Shown here: positions 52,352 through 63,427 of the stretch, piece after piece
Layout of the letters: every line of letters begins with the position of its first letter
Numbering within the stretch: position 1 is the stretch's first letter
Source of the DNA: Quillaja saponaria
Lineage: Eukaryota > Streptophyta > Magnoliopsida > Fabales > Quillajaceae
Assembly: GCA_029379385.1 (NCBI GenBank)
Contig: CM055612.1
Location: 17,174,001-17,238,000, forward strand
DNA: 64,000 nucleotides
Reading direction: 5' to 3'
Translations under genes and position numbers: made by a program
Notes under the pieces: model-generated
What the model was told of the DNA's origin: nothing
What the model saw: only the letters and a program-made list of their open reading frames with translations
The model's database searches: none

Positions 52352-54426
52352 ATGGAGAGAGGTACAATAGGACATGATGTTAGATTTTCTGGAGGTTGTG
52401 ATAGAGGAGATTCATCATCCTCGAGGGACCGCGGTAGAGGAGATTCATCATCCTCGAGGGGTCGTGGTAGAGGCGATTCATCATCTTCAAGAGGTCGTGG
52501 CAGAGGGGATTCATCATCTACGAGAGGTCATGGTGGAGGTGATTCATCATCGTCGAGAGGTCGTGGTATAGGCGATTCACCATCCTCTAGGGATCATGAT
52601 AGAGGTGATCCGGTTGCTTCAGGTGCAGGATGTAGCAGACTTGGTGCCTCAGTACCAGGTGGAGGAGATGGAGGAGATGATAACAGAGGTGTTATGTCTG
52701 CATCATTGATTGTAGGACATAGTAGAGTTGATGCTTCCTTTAGTAGCGGAGTTCAGGCCACATGCGATGACTCAGATGCTTTGATCTCACATGGAGATGC
52801 ATTACCTACAGGAGATCCTTCCGTAGGCAGTACATCTATGGGTATTAACATTTATTTTTACATATCTTAAATAAATTCATTTTATCTATCATTATTTTTA
52901 TATTAACTGTGTTTAATTTAGGTGATAACAATGCTGGTGTTACCGCTCGTAGAGGTAGAGGCGCTAATACGCCTCAGCCTATTACTACTATTGATAGTGA
53001 TCGTCCAGAAATATATATTTGTGGACGGTAAATCTTAAAGATTATATTTTTTTATATTATGTTTTATATTACCTATTATATGTTTCAATCAACTATTAAT
53101 ATTATGATTTTGTAGGGGTTTCCTTGGGCATCCAAAGATAGCGGCTACTATAACATATTTGGTGAAATCTTATTTGCCGGGACCGGTTACGAAATAAGTG
53201 ACTTCACACCGGATCAACAGCGTCGTGTTTGGAATGATTTCTTAGTTAGTTTAAAGTATAATTGTTTATTATTTATAATTTAGGAACTTATTAAGAGTTC
53301 ATTTGCAAAATCTAACATTTGTTTATGTTTAAGACTCGTTATTGATTTAGATCAGATGAGGAGTTGGAGGCGGCTCTGCCTATATTTACTAGTGTTTGCA
53401 AGGAACAATTTTGACAAGCACTTAATAGGTTGAGGGACGATGCAAGACACTATAACGGAGATGATACAGAAAAATGGAAATCCTTTAAAAAGAATAATTG
53501 GGTCACGGAACACATTTGGAAAGATATGTGTGATATTTTTGGATCAAAAGATTGGAAAAAATTATCTGAGGCTGGAAAGAAGAATATATTGGCTAATGAA
53601 GAAACAGTTAATCATGTGGGTGGATCTAGACCGATACCTTTGCATGCTAAGGACTTGGTACGAATATGTGAATTTTAGTTTTTTACCATGTTATTCGAAT
53701 TAGATTCTAAACTTATATTTATTTATTGTTACTAGTATGCTAAATGCTTAGGAGGAAACCCTTGGAAGACCAGTGAAAGATATTGAGGTTTTTAATAAAA
53801 CTTATATGAAGAAGGGACAATATATGGATTCTAGGTCAAAGTGGACAACGGTATAAGTATAATAATTTGTTATACTTCTTATTCATTAAATGCTTGTGTA
53901 TAACTTTATTTATTGATGTTGTACGTAGGATGGTGTTGAGCAAGAGATGGTGGATAAATATGGCCCAGATCTTTCTACCCAACCGACTTCTGATGATACT
54001 TTATGGTTTAATATTGTTAAGCAAGATGAGAAAAGGAATCATGGAAGAGTGTACGGGAAGGGGAAGTATGCAAAAATATTGGCTAAAAGTGGGCAAACAT
54101 CGAGCAGTCAACCATCAGTATCAACATCTTCTGGCAATGTCTTATTTCCTTCTCAGATTTCTCCAATATCGCAGTGGTCCGAGAGAGATCGAAAAGCAAT
54201 GCAAGATATATTTACCACGTTTTGTTCGACTATCCTTCATGCCCCTCAATCTAATATAAGTACATACATTCTAATCATATGTTGTGTTATTTATATACAT
54301 TCTCTTGATATAGTTAGATAATTATAGGTTTTGTTATTTACAAGTTCAATTTTTGTTTGAAAATATCAGGCTGGTGATGATGTTCAGGCCGATGATAATG
54401 ATGATGTGGATATTGGTGATAACTAA
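52352..54426 (+). pseudogene. Second CACTA ORF, plant En/Spm (Ptta) transposase-like
   Basis: ATG at 52352 starts MERGTIGHDV, followed by a Gly/Arg/Ser/Asp repeat region of about 70 residues. Putative introns follow at about 52842-52921 and 53030-53115. Downstream exons hold RRVWNDFL, LRDDARHYNGDD near 53432, KSFKKNNWVTEHIWKDMCDI, ANEETVNHVGGSRPIPLH and, after more introns, VEQEMVDKYGPDL near 53936. The last part carries RNHGRVYGKGKYAKIL and SERDRKAMQDIF and ends at TAA 54426 after an acidic DDVDIGDN tail. This is the protein usually found beside TNP2 in CACTA elements. At least one stop (near 53414) breaks it. Confidence 0.7.
52410..52608 (+). repeat. 33-bp coding minisatellite
   Basis: Six units of 33 bp, each reading RGDSSSSRGRG-like (11 residues), sit in the second CACTA ORF. 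Substitutions do not disrupt the frame; most alter Gly/Asp/His or synonymous positions. Confidence 0.8.
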
Positions 54427-54774
54427 TCAGATTGCAACCTTTTTTCTTAAATGACTTTACTTTTATTGCGTAGTTTGAATTGTTAATTGCTTTGATATTG
54501 TTGTTTTGGTACTAGCTGCTGTTATGATTGAACAAATGTCTTTAAGAATTCTTTTTCTTTCACTATTATGTCATAACTAATTAGGTTGTGTTATTTAATA
54601 TTGATTGGAGTATTGATACCCAAACAAAAATCTCATGTTCTTATGGTATTGTTCTTTTTATATTGTAGTGTTGGATTTTGGATTTTGGTTTTGTATGGAT
54701 GAATGTATATTTACAGGTGAAAAATATTTTGGTATGATTATCTTTTTTGACTACTATAATAAAAAAAAAACCTA

Positions 54775-55230
54775 GACTATCTACGACGGGCAACCCGTCT
54801 TCTATAACTTTTTAAGACGGGTAGGATAATTCATTATCTACAACGGACATTTATTATCTACGACGGGAAATGCCCGTCTTAGATAATTCATTATCTACAA
54901 TGGACATTTATTATCTACAACAAGAAATGCCCATCTTAGATAATTTGGCGCTCTTTTGCGCCAAAACTTATCCAAGACGCTTATATTATCTAAGACGGGA
55001 TACCCATCGTGGATATATTTTGGCTTAAAATGGCGCCAAATTATCTAAGACAGGCATTTCCCGTCTTAGATAATAAATTTCCGATGTAGATAATGAATTA
55101 TCCACAACAGGTTTATTACTGTTGTAGATGCTTATTATTAGTGACGGCGTTTTCTACGTCAGGCGACAGTTGCCCGTCAAAGATGTTTTTATGACGGTTT
55201 TTTTTACTATCTAAGATGGGTTTTGCCCAT
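54775..55230. repeat. CACTA 3' subterminal repeat block with hairpins
   Basis: There are many TATCTACGACGGG and CCCGTCTTAGATA motifs, often paired. The best example, near 54855-54885, has TATCTACGACGGG and CCCGTCTTAGATA separated by five bases, forming a long near-perfect hairpin. In En/Spm such subterminal repeats are the binding sites of the element's own regulatory protein. Confidence 0.75.
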
Positions 55231-55675
55231 CTCAGATAACTCATTTTCTGGTAGAATCACATGGCAAGATAAGGGGTTGATTCAAGGTTAGTGCAGGCTA
55301 AGCACAAGGCTATTGCCACTATTCTTGATGAGGACCAACCTTCTCAACCAATAAGATCTTCCAGGCTAAACACAACAAAGTGAAACAAGAAAGGAAGAAA
55401 ACTTGCTGCAAGGAGGAGAGGATTCACTCAGCTTCAAGAAGTCCTCACAGGTTGAAAAACAGAAGACAAAAATAGAGGAGAAACAGGGCATATCATGGAG
55501 TCTTAGTTGATAGAAGCTAAAGGAGAATAAAGAGGCAGTGGAGGAGAAATAAACAAAGGAAAAAGAAAAAGTGAAAATAAGAAGAAAAAAAAAAACCAAA
55601 AGTAAGTCAAAGTCTAAAAATTTGTGGTTAAAGTTAAATCTAGATACAAATAAATATATACACAATAATTATTCC

Positions 55676-56442
55676 CAAGGAATTAAAATTCATTTCGAGG
55701 TACCGTTTTGACAAGCCCATAAATGGAAACAATTCGAGAAACAACATGGAAACGGCATGAAAACATTAATTTTTATGGAAGCGCATGGAAATATATAATA
55801 AAACATATATTATAATAATTGTAGGTATCTAACATTATTAATTTAATACATAAAATACTATCAAATATTTACAAAGTAAAATTTTAAACATAGACATAAA
55901 AGTTAGAGAAAAATATCAAATTACAATTATATCCAACTAATAGTGGAGTGACTAACAAATGCTCACCCATATTTAATGAATTTTTTAGTTTAAACCAACA
56001 TATATATGTTCTAAAAATTTAATATTATCCATCACTAAGTTAAACTTAATTAATACAAAATATTTGTATAAAAAAAATAATAAATAAATAAAGGACCAAG
56101 AAACCTAACATAAGTGAAATCCTAAAAAGAATTATTCTCGCTAAATTATACCATCTGAATATACATCAAATAAGATTAAAAAAAAAATTGAAATCTTAAA
56201 ATATGAAGAGAACTAGAGCTAAAATTTTAGATTTTTAAATTATGAAAATGCCTTGTTTGTGTCGACCAATTTCGTGTGAAAACGATAGAAACTACCTTGT
56301 ATTGTGTGAAACGCTCCTATTTCAAGTGGAAACGCCCCCGTTTTGCATGAAAAAGATGTTGCGTTTCTATAAGTGAGTTTCGTTTCGGGTAGTGTGGAAA
56401 CGGAAACATTTCGTACGTTTTGACACAAATTTTTAAACCTTG
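55676..56442. mobile_element. hAT-type MITE, third family (767 bp)
   Basis: The termini are CAAGGAATTAAAATT and the inverse AAATTTTTAAACCTTG. An exact 8-bp TSD, ATTATTCC, lies at 55668-55675 and 56443-56450. It lies inside LTR copy C. The ends are rich in GGAAAC/CGTTTC motifs in both orientations. There is no coding sequence. Confidence 0.85.
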
Positions 56443-56825
56443 ATTATTCCTCCACCAATTTACTTGGTTTATATGTGTGTTTCACTAAAAAAATTCACAT
56501 AAGATAAAATCAAACTCTATGTATATATATATATATATATATATATTTATCTACTACATTTATTTATTTTTACAATCAAGAATCACAACAAATTATTCTA
56601 ATCTCATGTTTCAATACAAAGATATGACAGGTGTGATCTGGGTTTTTTTTTTTTTTTCCTTCCAGATTGTGCTGTCTAGTGTTGAGGTTGTGTGATATGA
56701 GTGTTTTTTTTTTTTTTTTTTAGATTATGCTGCATTTTACAACTTTTTTTTTTTTTTTTCATTTTGTTGTACTATTCTTTGTTTGTCTTAAAAGTTAAAG
56801 CTAATAACTTACAATTTTTCAATAG

Positions 56826-56961
56826 GAGAATGATGGAACACTGATGTAGAGGCAGTTGTCAAGGAAGGAACCAACTTGGGCTTACCACCAAATATGTCAG
56901 ATGCTCATACAATTAATGGGAAGCTTGAGCCTTTCTTTACTTACTCTGAGAAACGTAAACA
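56826..56961 (+). pseudogene. Laccase exon relic with in-frame stop
   Basis: After an acceptor-like TTTCAATAG the frame reads GE*WNTDVEAVVKEGTNLGL, then PPNMSDAHTINGKLEPFF and YSEK. This is the internal laccase block normally GEWWN.DVEAV, TNLG..PN.SDA.TING.PG. The first Trp codon is TGA. Copper-binding His motifs and adjacent exons were not found nearby, so it is an isolated exon. Confidence 0.8.
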
Positions 56962-57952
56962 AGTTACCGCTATTGCTAGAGTTTAACTTGGCTCTAAAAG
57001 GAAACCAAGTTAATTGCAGTCAAAATTGGTTCTGATTAATGACAAATTTTTACATGTTTCAAATACTTTTGTTTTGGTAAATTAAATAATATAAGAACTT
57101 TTCTAATCATTATTAATGAAGATGACAATTATGAAGCTATTTGTTTTTCAAAATGCCCATGGAAGGTTACTAGCAATGCTTCTAGACATGCATATTGAAA
57201 AGTATCTTGCAGAATGGTAAGGATGTCTTGTTTTGTTGAGGTATCTTAATTAGAAAGCATTTAGCTGAAATATGGATGTAAAACTAGTTGATAAACACTT
57301 GTGTAGTGCAACATAGTATATGTTACTGCGGTGTTGGCTATTAGGCTAACATCCTATAGGTTATTCCCTCTTCCTTTTTTTGTATTTCATTTAAAAAATT
57401 TGATTTTAGACATGTTAATTTTGCATAAAAGTTGTTCCATTTGTGAATTCTCTTTAAACATCATTTTAGGATATAAGTCTTACGTACATGATTATCAAAT
57501 GGACAATAATATACGTTTCTTTTAATTTTCTTTTCATTGTCATTCTTTGCTCTTCTAAGATTGCCTTTCCTGAATCTATTCTCTGAATTATACAACCCCG
57601 CCTTGTTAGAAGCCACCTAATTTAGAAACAAGTCATTTGCTTTACAAAATTAGCCCTGTTAAGAGAAAATTACTAGCAATGCTTGTCTATATTCCATAGA
57701 AAAGAAAAGGCAAGAAAATAAAATGTTACAGATATTGCTTCCCTTCATTTATTTATTTATTTTCCTTTTGTAGTAAAATGAGGAATAATGATAGAATGCC
57801 CTATTTTTAGTTGGCTACCATTTGAATACCATAATCTTGATTTGTCTAAGTTATGTAGTATGCTAATATTTCATTTTTAATTCAATTGCTAATTAAGTGT
57901 CCAATTATAGATTTGGTGTGTATTCCCAATCAGAACGTGACTTGTTTTGCAG

Positions 57953-58277
57953 GTGTTTTCAGTTATAATGCTGGTTGATTTTATCCCTGGAAGTAAAACT
58001 TCGGCACTTGAAGAAGCATTTCATCTGAATTTACTGGTAACATTTCTTCTGGTGAATACGATAGTTGTATTTATCCACTTCCTAAGCTTAGACTTACTTA
58101 CCTATTTCCTCATTTTATTACCAGGTTAATGTCCTCACACGGCTAGTAAACTTGTTCGTTAACACTCTCTTTGTATCATCAGTCGTGGCCTTGTTTATCT
58201 TGCTTGTCTATGCTTATGTTTCACCAACTCTGATTGGAGTTGCAGATTTCTATGGTGTGAAGTTAAAATTTTGGTGA
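57953..58277 (+). CDS. Two terminal exons of an unrecognised membrane protein, or gene fragment
   Basis: Exon one (57953-58036) is bounded by TTTTGCAG| and |GTAACA and encodes VFSVIMLVDFIPGSKTSALE plus EAFHLNLL. Exon two (58125-58277) follows a TTACCAG| acceptor and encodes a Leu/Val-rich stretch with one likely membrane helix (LFVSSVVALFILLVYAYV). It ends GVKLKFW and TGA. Both are phase 0 and have no internal stop. I do not recognise the family and found no upstream exon with a start codon; it may be a captured or truncated gene end. Confidence 0.35.
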
Positions 58278-60282
58278 GGTGACCATTGTCTTTGATATAA
58301 GCCTTTTTGTTATTGACGTTATCTATTATTACAAACCTTCTCTTTTAGGTTAATCTATGTCTTGATAGTATCAGGTGTTGATTCGAGGATACAAATTGTC
58401 TTCAATGCCTCTCAAAGCATTTCATGTAGTAATAGAGGAAGATAGTAATATTACTTCTAATTAGGTCAACATTATTAAGAAAAATTTGTCTTGACTTCAA
58501 ATTTGGAGATTGATCATGGAATTCTTGGTCCTAATGGCACACAAGACCATTCTATGCATATGAGCTTGCCCATACTCATATCTCTACTGATCAATTAGTT
58601 TAGAACAAATACAATCTGCAAGTCATTCTTTCCTGCATGTGTGTGTTATACATCATTTTTGTGCATTCTAGGTGTGAAGTGTTCTTTCTCTCAAAGTTTC
58701 CTTAGCAATATCAAAATCTGAATATTTTGAATGTGTAAGATAACTGCTGAAGTGTGCTTTTTTTGAAGATGATCCTTGTGGTTGAATGGTGCTAATCTTT
58801 AAGAGCTTCTTTGTTTTATCTTTTACCAGCTGTTTTGAGAGGCATTATATGCATATTTTGATGATAAGTCTCTGAAAGAAATTCCTCACACAGAGATAAC
58901 TTGTGGGCACATACTACTAACATACTATCCCCTTTTTGTCCATTTAATATCTTGAGATAAGCACATTTGGAAAAAGTCTAGTATATATGAGTGTATGACT
59001 GAAGAAATATGTCGTTACCGGTTGGGTCTTGGAATAGGTAATTCCCTGTTATTCCCTACCCCAAGTTCTAATCATTGGGATGCTCCCTTTAAGTCTTCAA
59101 TTTACTTTTTTGTCAATATTTTTTCATCATTTTTCTCATGAAGAGATCTTTATAGTTTCAATTAGATAATGTTTAACATGATGTAGTGTGACCATAAATT
59201 CTAAAATGTATAGGTTCACACATTGCTAGTTAGAGAAGCAGTATTGTTCTCATTATTGACATGGGCAATAATGGTATAGAGGTTTCAGTACTAACAACAA
59301 CTTATAAATATTGTCATGAAGCAAGCTTGTTGCTATAATCCTGATTTTACAGTCACAATATTTACACCACTCAATAATTTCATTAGGTACAATGTAGTTT
59401 GTTATATATAATCTTGTGCCATTATGGCTTCAGCTGGACATGAGAAGCTAGTTTAAACGAGAACATGGATTTAGTTCTCCAACATAGATTTGCAACTTCT
59501 TGTCCATTTATATTTTAGATGTTCTGACCAGCTTTTTATTTTATATATTTTGTTATTTTACCTTCCTTCTTGAAGATTGAGACTAAAGTAGAAGATGGTG
59601 ATTCATATAGCTCAGATTCAGTCAAGTGACATCCTAGACTTGTCCAAGATCATAGAGATAAGGCTTGTTCCATCAGATCCCATTCAATGTATTTTTCTTC
59701 TCACATTCTCATTCAAAGTCTAGAATGAAAATTGGTTTTCATGCTGCCATTTTACATTCCCATAGTTTTTTATTTCTCATGGGTTGGTAATATCTTGATT
59801 CATTTGTGGTAGTGGATAATCTTTTCAAGTATTCTATGAGTGTGCAGAGCTTAATCCAAAACCAAAAGATTGTGAGTCATGTATCATTATTCTTCTGTTG
59901 TTGAATTATTTTCCATCATAATTATGATCTTCCTAAGATACTTATGATTTATTGTTAATATTTTCTTTAGAGGAAGGAGAAGAGCTCAATTGAGTTTTTA
60001 GTACTACTCACATGTGAATTCAATTGATGATGAATATATTGTTTTGAAAGGGAGAAGATGATATATTCCAAAATCCAACAAACTCAATTGGTCATTCAAA
60101 TGAAGATCATGACCTAACTTGAACAATGCTTTAAGTAAAAAGCGTACAGATTTTGAATTAGAACAATTAGGTTTAATGTTTTCCGAATTGTACGTAATTA
60201 ATTTAATTATATTAAACAATAAATATTTTTTTCTTAGTTTACTTCAGCATTTTTTTGGGTAAATATTTGAACTAAATCAAAA
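58278..60282. other. Intergenic DNA, no recognised gene
   Basis: No supported coding sequence or repeat boundary was recognised. The base composition is less extreme than in the neighbouring LTRs, so part may be untranslated sequence of the preceding exons if that gene is real. Confidence 0.35.
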
Positions 60283-61882
60283 TTCAACTGATTAATAGAT
60301 CATTAATGATTAATTTTTACAAAAATTGAATTAGTGATGTCATTACTCAGGTGATCATTCATAAAAGATAATTTGAGTACCACTCCTATATTTTGAATTA
60401 TGATAAGGTTGAACTTGATCAAATTCATAAAATTTAATGATTAATTTAAAAAAACATGAATTAGTGATGACATTAGTAGGTAGATCACGCGTAAAGGATA
60501 ATTAAAGCATCACTCCTATATTTTGAATTATGACAATGTTGAATTTGATCAAATTTAGAAAATATAATTATTAGGAATATAATATTGTTGTATTGTGTAG
60601 TCTCACATTGTTTAAATGTGGAAGTCTATGTTTTATTATTTACTATAAATAAAGTTTATGGGTGTAGGCTTTGAGATACCAATCAAGGCCACAATCATTT
60701 CCTTATTCTATTTTATTTAACATAGTATCAGAGTGGGTTTGAAACCCAAGCCCGATCTTGGCCCGATTTTGAAAAGAACATTAATCTTCTCTTTCTTTCA
60801 TCTGGCCACCACATGAAGATAAAAAAGGGCTTTGCTGCCAGCTATCATTAAGCCTAGCTATTTCTTCCATTCAAGCCTCATTATTTCTTTTCTATCCCTA
60901 ATTATCTCTTTCATCTAAAAGACAGCTCACTCCCCTTTTCTTTTCAAGTCTATTTAGGGTTTGACAGCTCAAAGAGTTTGACAGTTCAATAGTACCTTCA
61001 TGAACTTTCCGTTGTGTCTCTTTCCAGCGGTGCTTCTTTTATTTTTCCAAAAAATCCCGTTGTAAGTTTTTCCAACGATGCTCTTTTTATTTTTCTGGCA
61101 AATTCGGTTATGTCTCTTTCTAACCAACATGAGTACTATTTATGGGTACCAGTATGTTCATCAAACGGATTGAAACTTCACCTAGATTGTTGTAAGTAAA
61201 GGGGAGTGTTGAGATTGGTAATTGGGTTTTATTTGTACAAGATTGAGCATTATATGCCCCATCTTGAGAGGGAGTATTAGGAATATAATATTATTGTATT
61301 GTGTAGTCTCACGTTGTTTAAATGTGGAAGTCTATGTTTTATTATTTACTATAAATAAAGTTTATGGGTGTAGGCTTTGAGATATCAATCAACGCCACAA
61401 TCCTTTCCTTATTCTATTTTATTTAACAATAACTTAAAAAATATATATATATAAATATAAATATATATATTAAATTATTGATGTCATAAGTCGGTAGATC
61501 ATGCGTAAAGTTTAATTAGAGCACCAACATTAATGTTAAATATGACAAGGTCGAATTTGATCAAATTTAGAAAATTTAATGATTAATTTAAAAAAAAATT
61601 GAATTAGTAATGTCATTAGTCAGTAGATCAGGCGTAAAGGATAATTAGAGCACCACTCCTACAATTTGAATTATGACAAGGTTTAATTTGATCAAATTTA
61701 GAAAATTTAATGATTACTAATTATTTTTTTATTTTAAAATTGAATTAGTGATGTCATTAGTCAGTAGATAATACGCAAAGAATAACTAAAGCACCACACA
61801 TTGAATTTTGACAAGGTTGAATTTGATCAAATTTAGAAAAATTAATGATTAATTTAAAGAAATTTGAATTTGTGATGTTATT
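60283..61882. repeat. Satellite-like tandem array of about 124-141-bp units, split by a TRIM
   Basis: The unit contains TGAATTAGTGATGTCATTAG, a block ending in AAAGGATAATTA, CACCACTCCTATATTTTGAA and TTTGATCAAATTTAGAAAAT. Units start near 60327, 60457, about 61475, 61600, 61741 and 61865. The TRIM at 60569-61428 interrupts one unit. Confidence 0.8.
60569..61428 (+). mobile_element. Complete TRIM retrotransposon (860 bp)
   Basis: Two 154-bp LTRs, 60569-60722 and 61275-61428, differ at about five positions by eye. Immediately after the 5' LTR, TAGTATCAGAGTGG matches the TGGTATCAGAGC primer-binding site for initiator methionine tRNA. GAGAGGGAGTA before the 3' LTR is a polypurine tract. Flanks ATAAT and ATAAC are a 4-of-5 TSD. 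The 552-bp interior has no gag or pol, the definition of a TRIM. LTRs start TATTAGG, a mutated TGTTAGG, and end TTTAACA. Confidence 0.92.
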
Positions 61883-62190
61883 TGTTATAACCCGATATTG
61901 CAATGTTAGGAACATTTGATATAAAAACGTTAAGTTTGAGGTAGAGAAAAATTTTTAATTATAAAGATAATTAAGTATTGATATGTACACAGTGGTGTTA
62001 AATAACATGAGTATAAAAGAAATTAAATCAATAAATAATGTTTAAGTATTGATGTGCACATAGTGGTGTTAAATAACATGAGTATAAAAGAAATTAAATC
62101 AATAAATAATGTGATCATAGTAAATAAACATTTATTACATATATATGTACGTATAATAAGAACAAACATAAATCACAAATTTTATCCAAT
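61883..62190 (+). mobile_element. LTR 5' end, copy D1, truncated by D2
   Basis: It starts TGTTATAACCCGATATTGC at the end of the satellite array and carries the 71-bp duplication. It shares its start with the LTR family but diverges, and it is cut after about 300 bp by the next LTR start. Confidence 0.5.
61971..62112. repeat. Tandem duplication of 71 bp
   Basis: Units start at 61971 and 62042 with TTAAGTATTGAT(A/G)TG. They share GTGGTGTTAAATAACATGAG and the AAATCAATAAATAATG end, with only about three differences. Confidence 0.85.
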
Positions 62191-62778
62191 TGTTATAACT
62201 CAATATCATAAATTCGAGTTTTAGATATAAGGTGCAATTTTTAGTTATAATATAGTAAACACATAAACAAATTTAAAAAAATAATAATTAAAACATATGT
62301 ATATATACATAGATATTTATATATATAATTTACCTTTTTTTCATTTAACTTTCCTTTTTTGTCTTTTTCCTACTTAGTTCCATTTTATTTTCTTTCCTTT
62401 CTCTTTCTCTTTGGACTTATTTCCTATTCTAGCTGCTTCTACATTTTTCTTTATCTTGGCTGAGTTCCTCTCCTCCATTACACCATTTTCTGCCCTTCAT
62501 GGCTGGTTGTGAAACCTTCCCTTGTATTTCAGAAAACTTCTCCTCTTGGCAGCCACCCTTTTGTCCCTTACTTTTCTTGCTTATGCCATTGATGTGGGTG
62601 TCTTGTGATGCTGTGTAAGCATCTTGTAGGCCATTCCTTGTTTTGGTTTTGCAGCTTTATTTTAAGTGTTTAATAGCTGAGTGAGTTGGTCTTCCAACCT
62701 TGCTTTAAGTCTAGTGTCTTTGGGTTGTAGTGGGAGTAGTTGGAGCCAAGAACTTGGCATTGAGCAACTAAAACAGGG
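62191..62778 (+). mobile_element. LTR 5' end, copy D2, truncated by E
   Basis: It starts TGTTATAACTCAATATC and closely follows copy A (TTTAGATATAAGGTGC, AGTAAACACATAAAC), then the pyrimidine-rich leader block (CTTTCTCTTTCTCTTTGGAC at 62398-62417). It ends where E begins. Confidence 0.65.
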
Positions 62779-62991
62779 TGTTATAACCCTTATAACTTGA
62801 TATCATAAAATCGAGTTTTAAGACACAATGTATAAATTTACATTATAAAAATAAACAAATTAATTAAATAACAGTATTGTTAAAGCATGTTTTAATTCGA
62901 TATTTTAGTGTAACTTTAGTATACATTTTAAAAATGTTGTGTATTTGTAAATAAATAACAGTGTGACCAAGTCAATTCAAGTGAATGATTA

Positions 62992-63027
<36 letters not shown>

Positions 63028-63427
63028 AGATTCAGTTTGCACCACAAGCAATTAAATAACTTGTTCCTATATACAAGTATACAAAATCAAGCTCAAATAT
63101 ACTCCACACGTTCTAATTTGTTACTATTGACCCTATATTATATTTAACTTTTGTCATGTGTCTTTATTCCTTAATTTTTTTTTTTAATTCTCCAGTTGGC
63201 TAGCTTTTCTCTGATTTTTTTCCTCCTCCATCGACCTCCCCTGTTCAAGACATTTCTATGTTCCTTTTTACTTGACTAAGTTTCCATTCTCCTCAATTGT
63301 TTTGCTCTTGCATTTCTTGGTTGGCAGTGAGTCCAGCCTTCCCTCTGACAGTTCAACCTTTTCCTTCCCTTCTTGTAACCATGTTTGTGGGTGTGGGTGA
63401 TGCTAAGGTAGCTAGTTTAGGTGACGG
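62779..63427 (+). mobile_element. LTR 5' end, copy E, truncated by F
   Basis: It starts TGTTATAACCCTTATAAC, has the (TA)n tract at 62997-63025 at the same relative place as copy B, and a pyrimidine-rich block near 63195. It is cut at 63428 by a different LTR family. Confidence 0.65.

Larger units (their letters stand above)
47962..55256 (+). mobile_element. CACTA (En/Spm) DNA transposon, 7.3 kb, internally deleted
   Basis: The left end is CACTACAAGAAAA. The right end is TTTTCTGGTAGAA, its inverted form with three mismatches, including the two terminal bases. A 3-bp TSD, TCA, lies at 47959-47961 and 55257-55259. Subterminal regions (47985-48240 and 54770-55230) are packed with TATCTACGACGGG-like motifs in both orientations. 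It encodes a TNP2-type transposase remnant and a second En/Spm-type ORF. The N-terminal half of TNP2 is missing, so it is non-autonomous. Confidence 0.9.
45955..56629 (-). mobile_element. LTR copy C with nested CACTA and MITE insertions
   Basis: On the minus strand the 3' end TACGAGGGTGTGACA is at 45955. Conserved blocks follow inward: GGTTACGGAGG near 46000, a GGTACCCTTTGGGTACG hairpin near 46510 and GGATACACCGATAAC near 47150. The pyrimidine-rich leader block is split at 47961 by a CACTA element and resumes at 55257. It is interrupted again by a hAT MITE at 55676-56442 and continues to an (AT)n tract at 56521. The outer end near 56629 is tentative. Without insertions it is about 2.6 kb, close to copy B. 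Confidence 0.65.
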
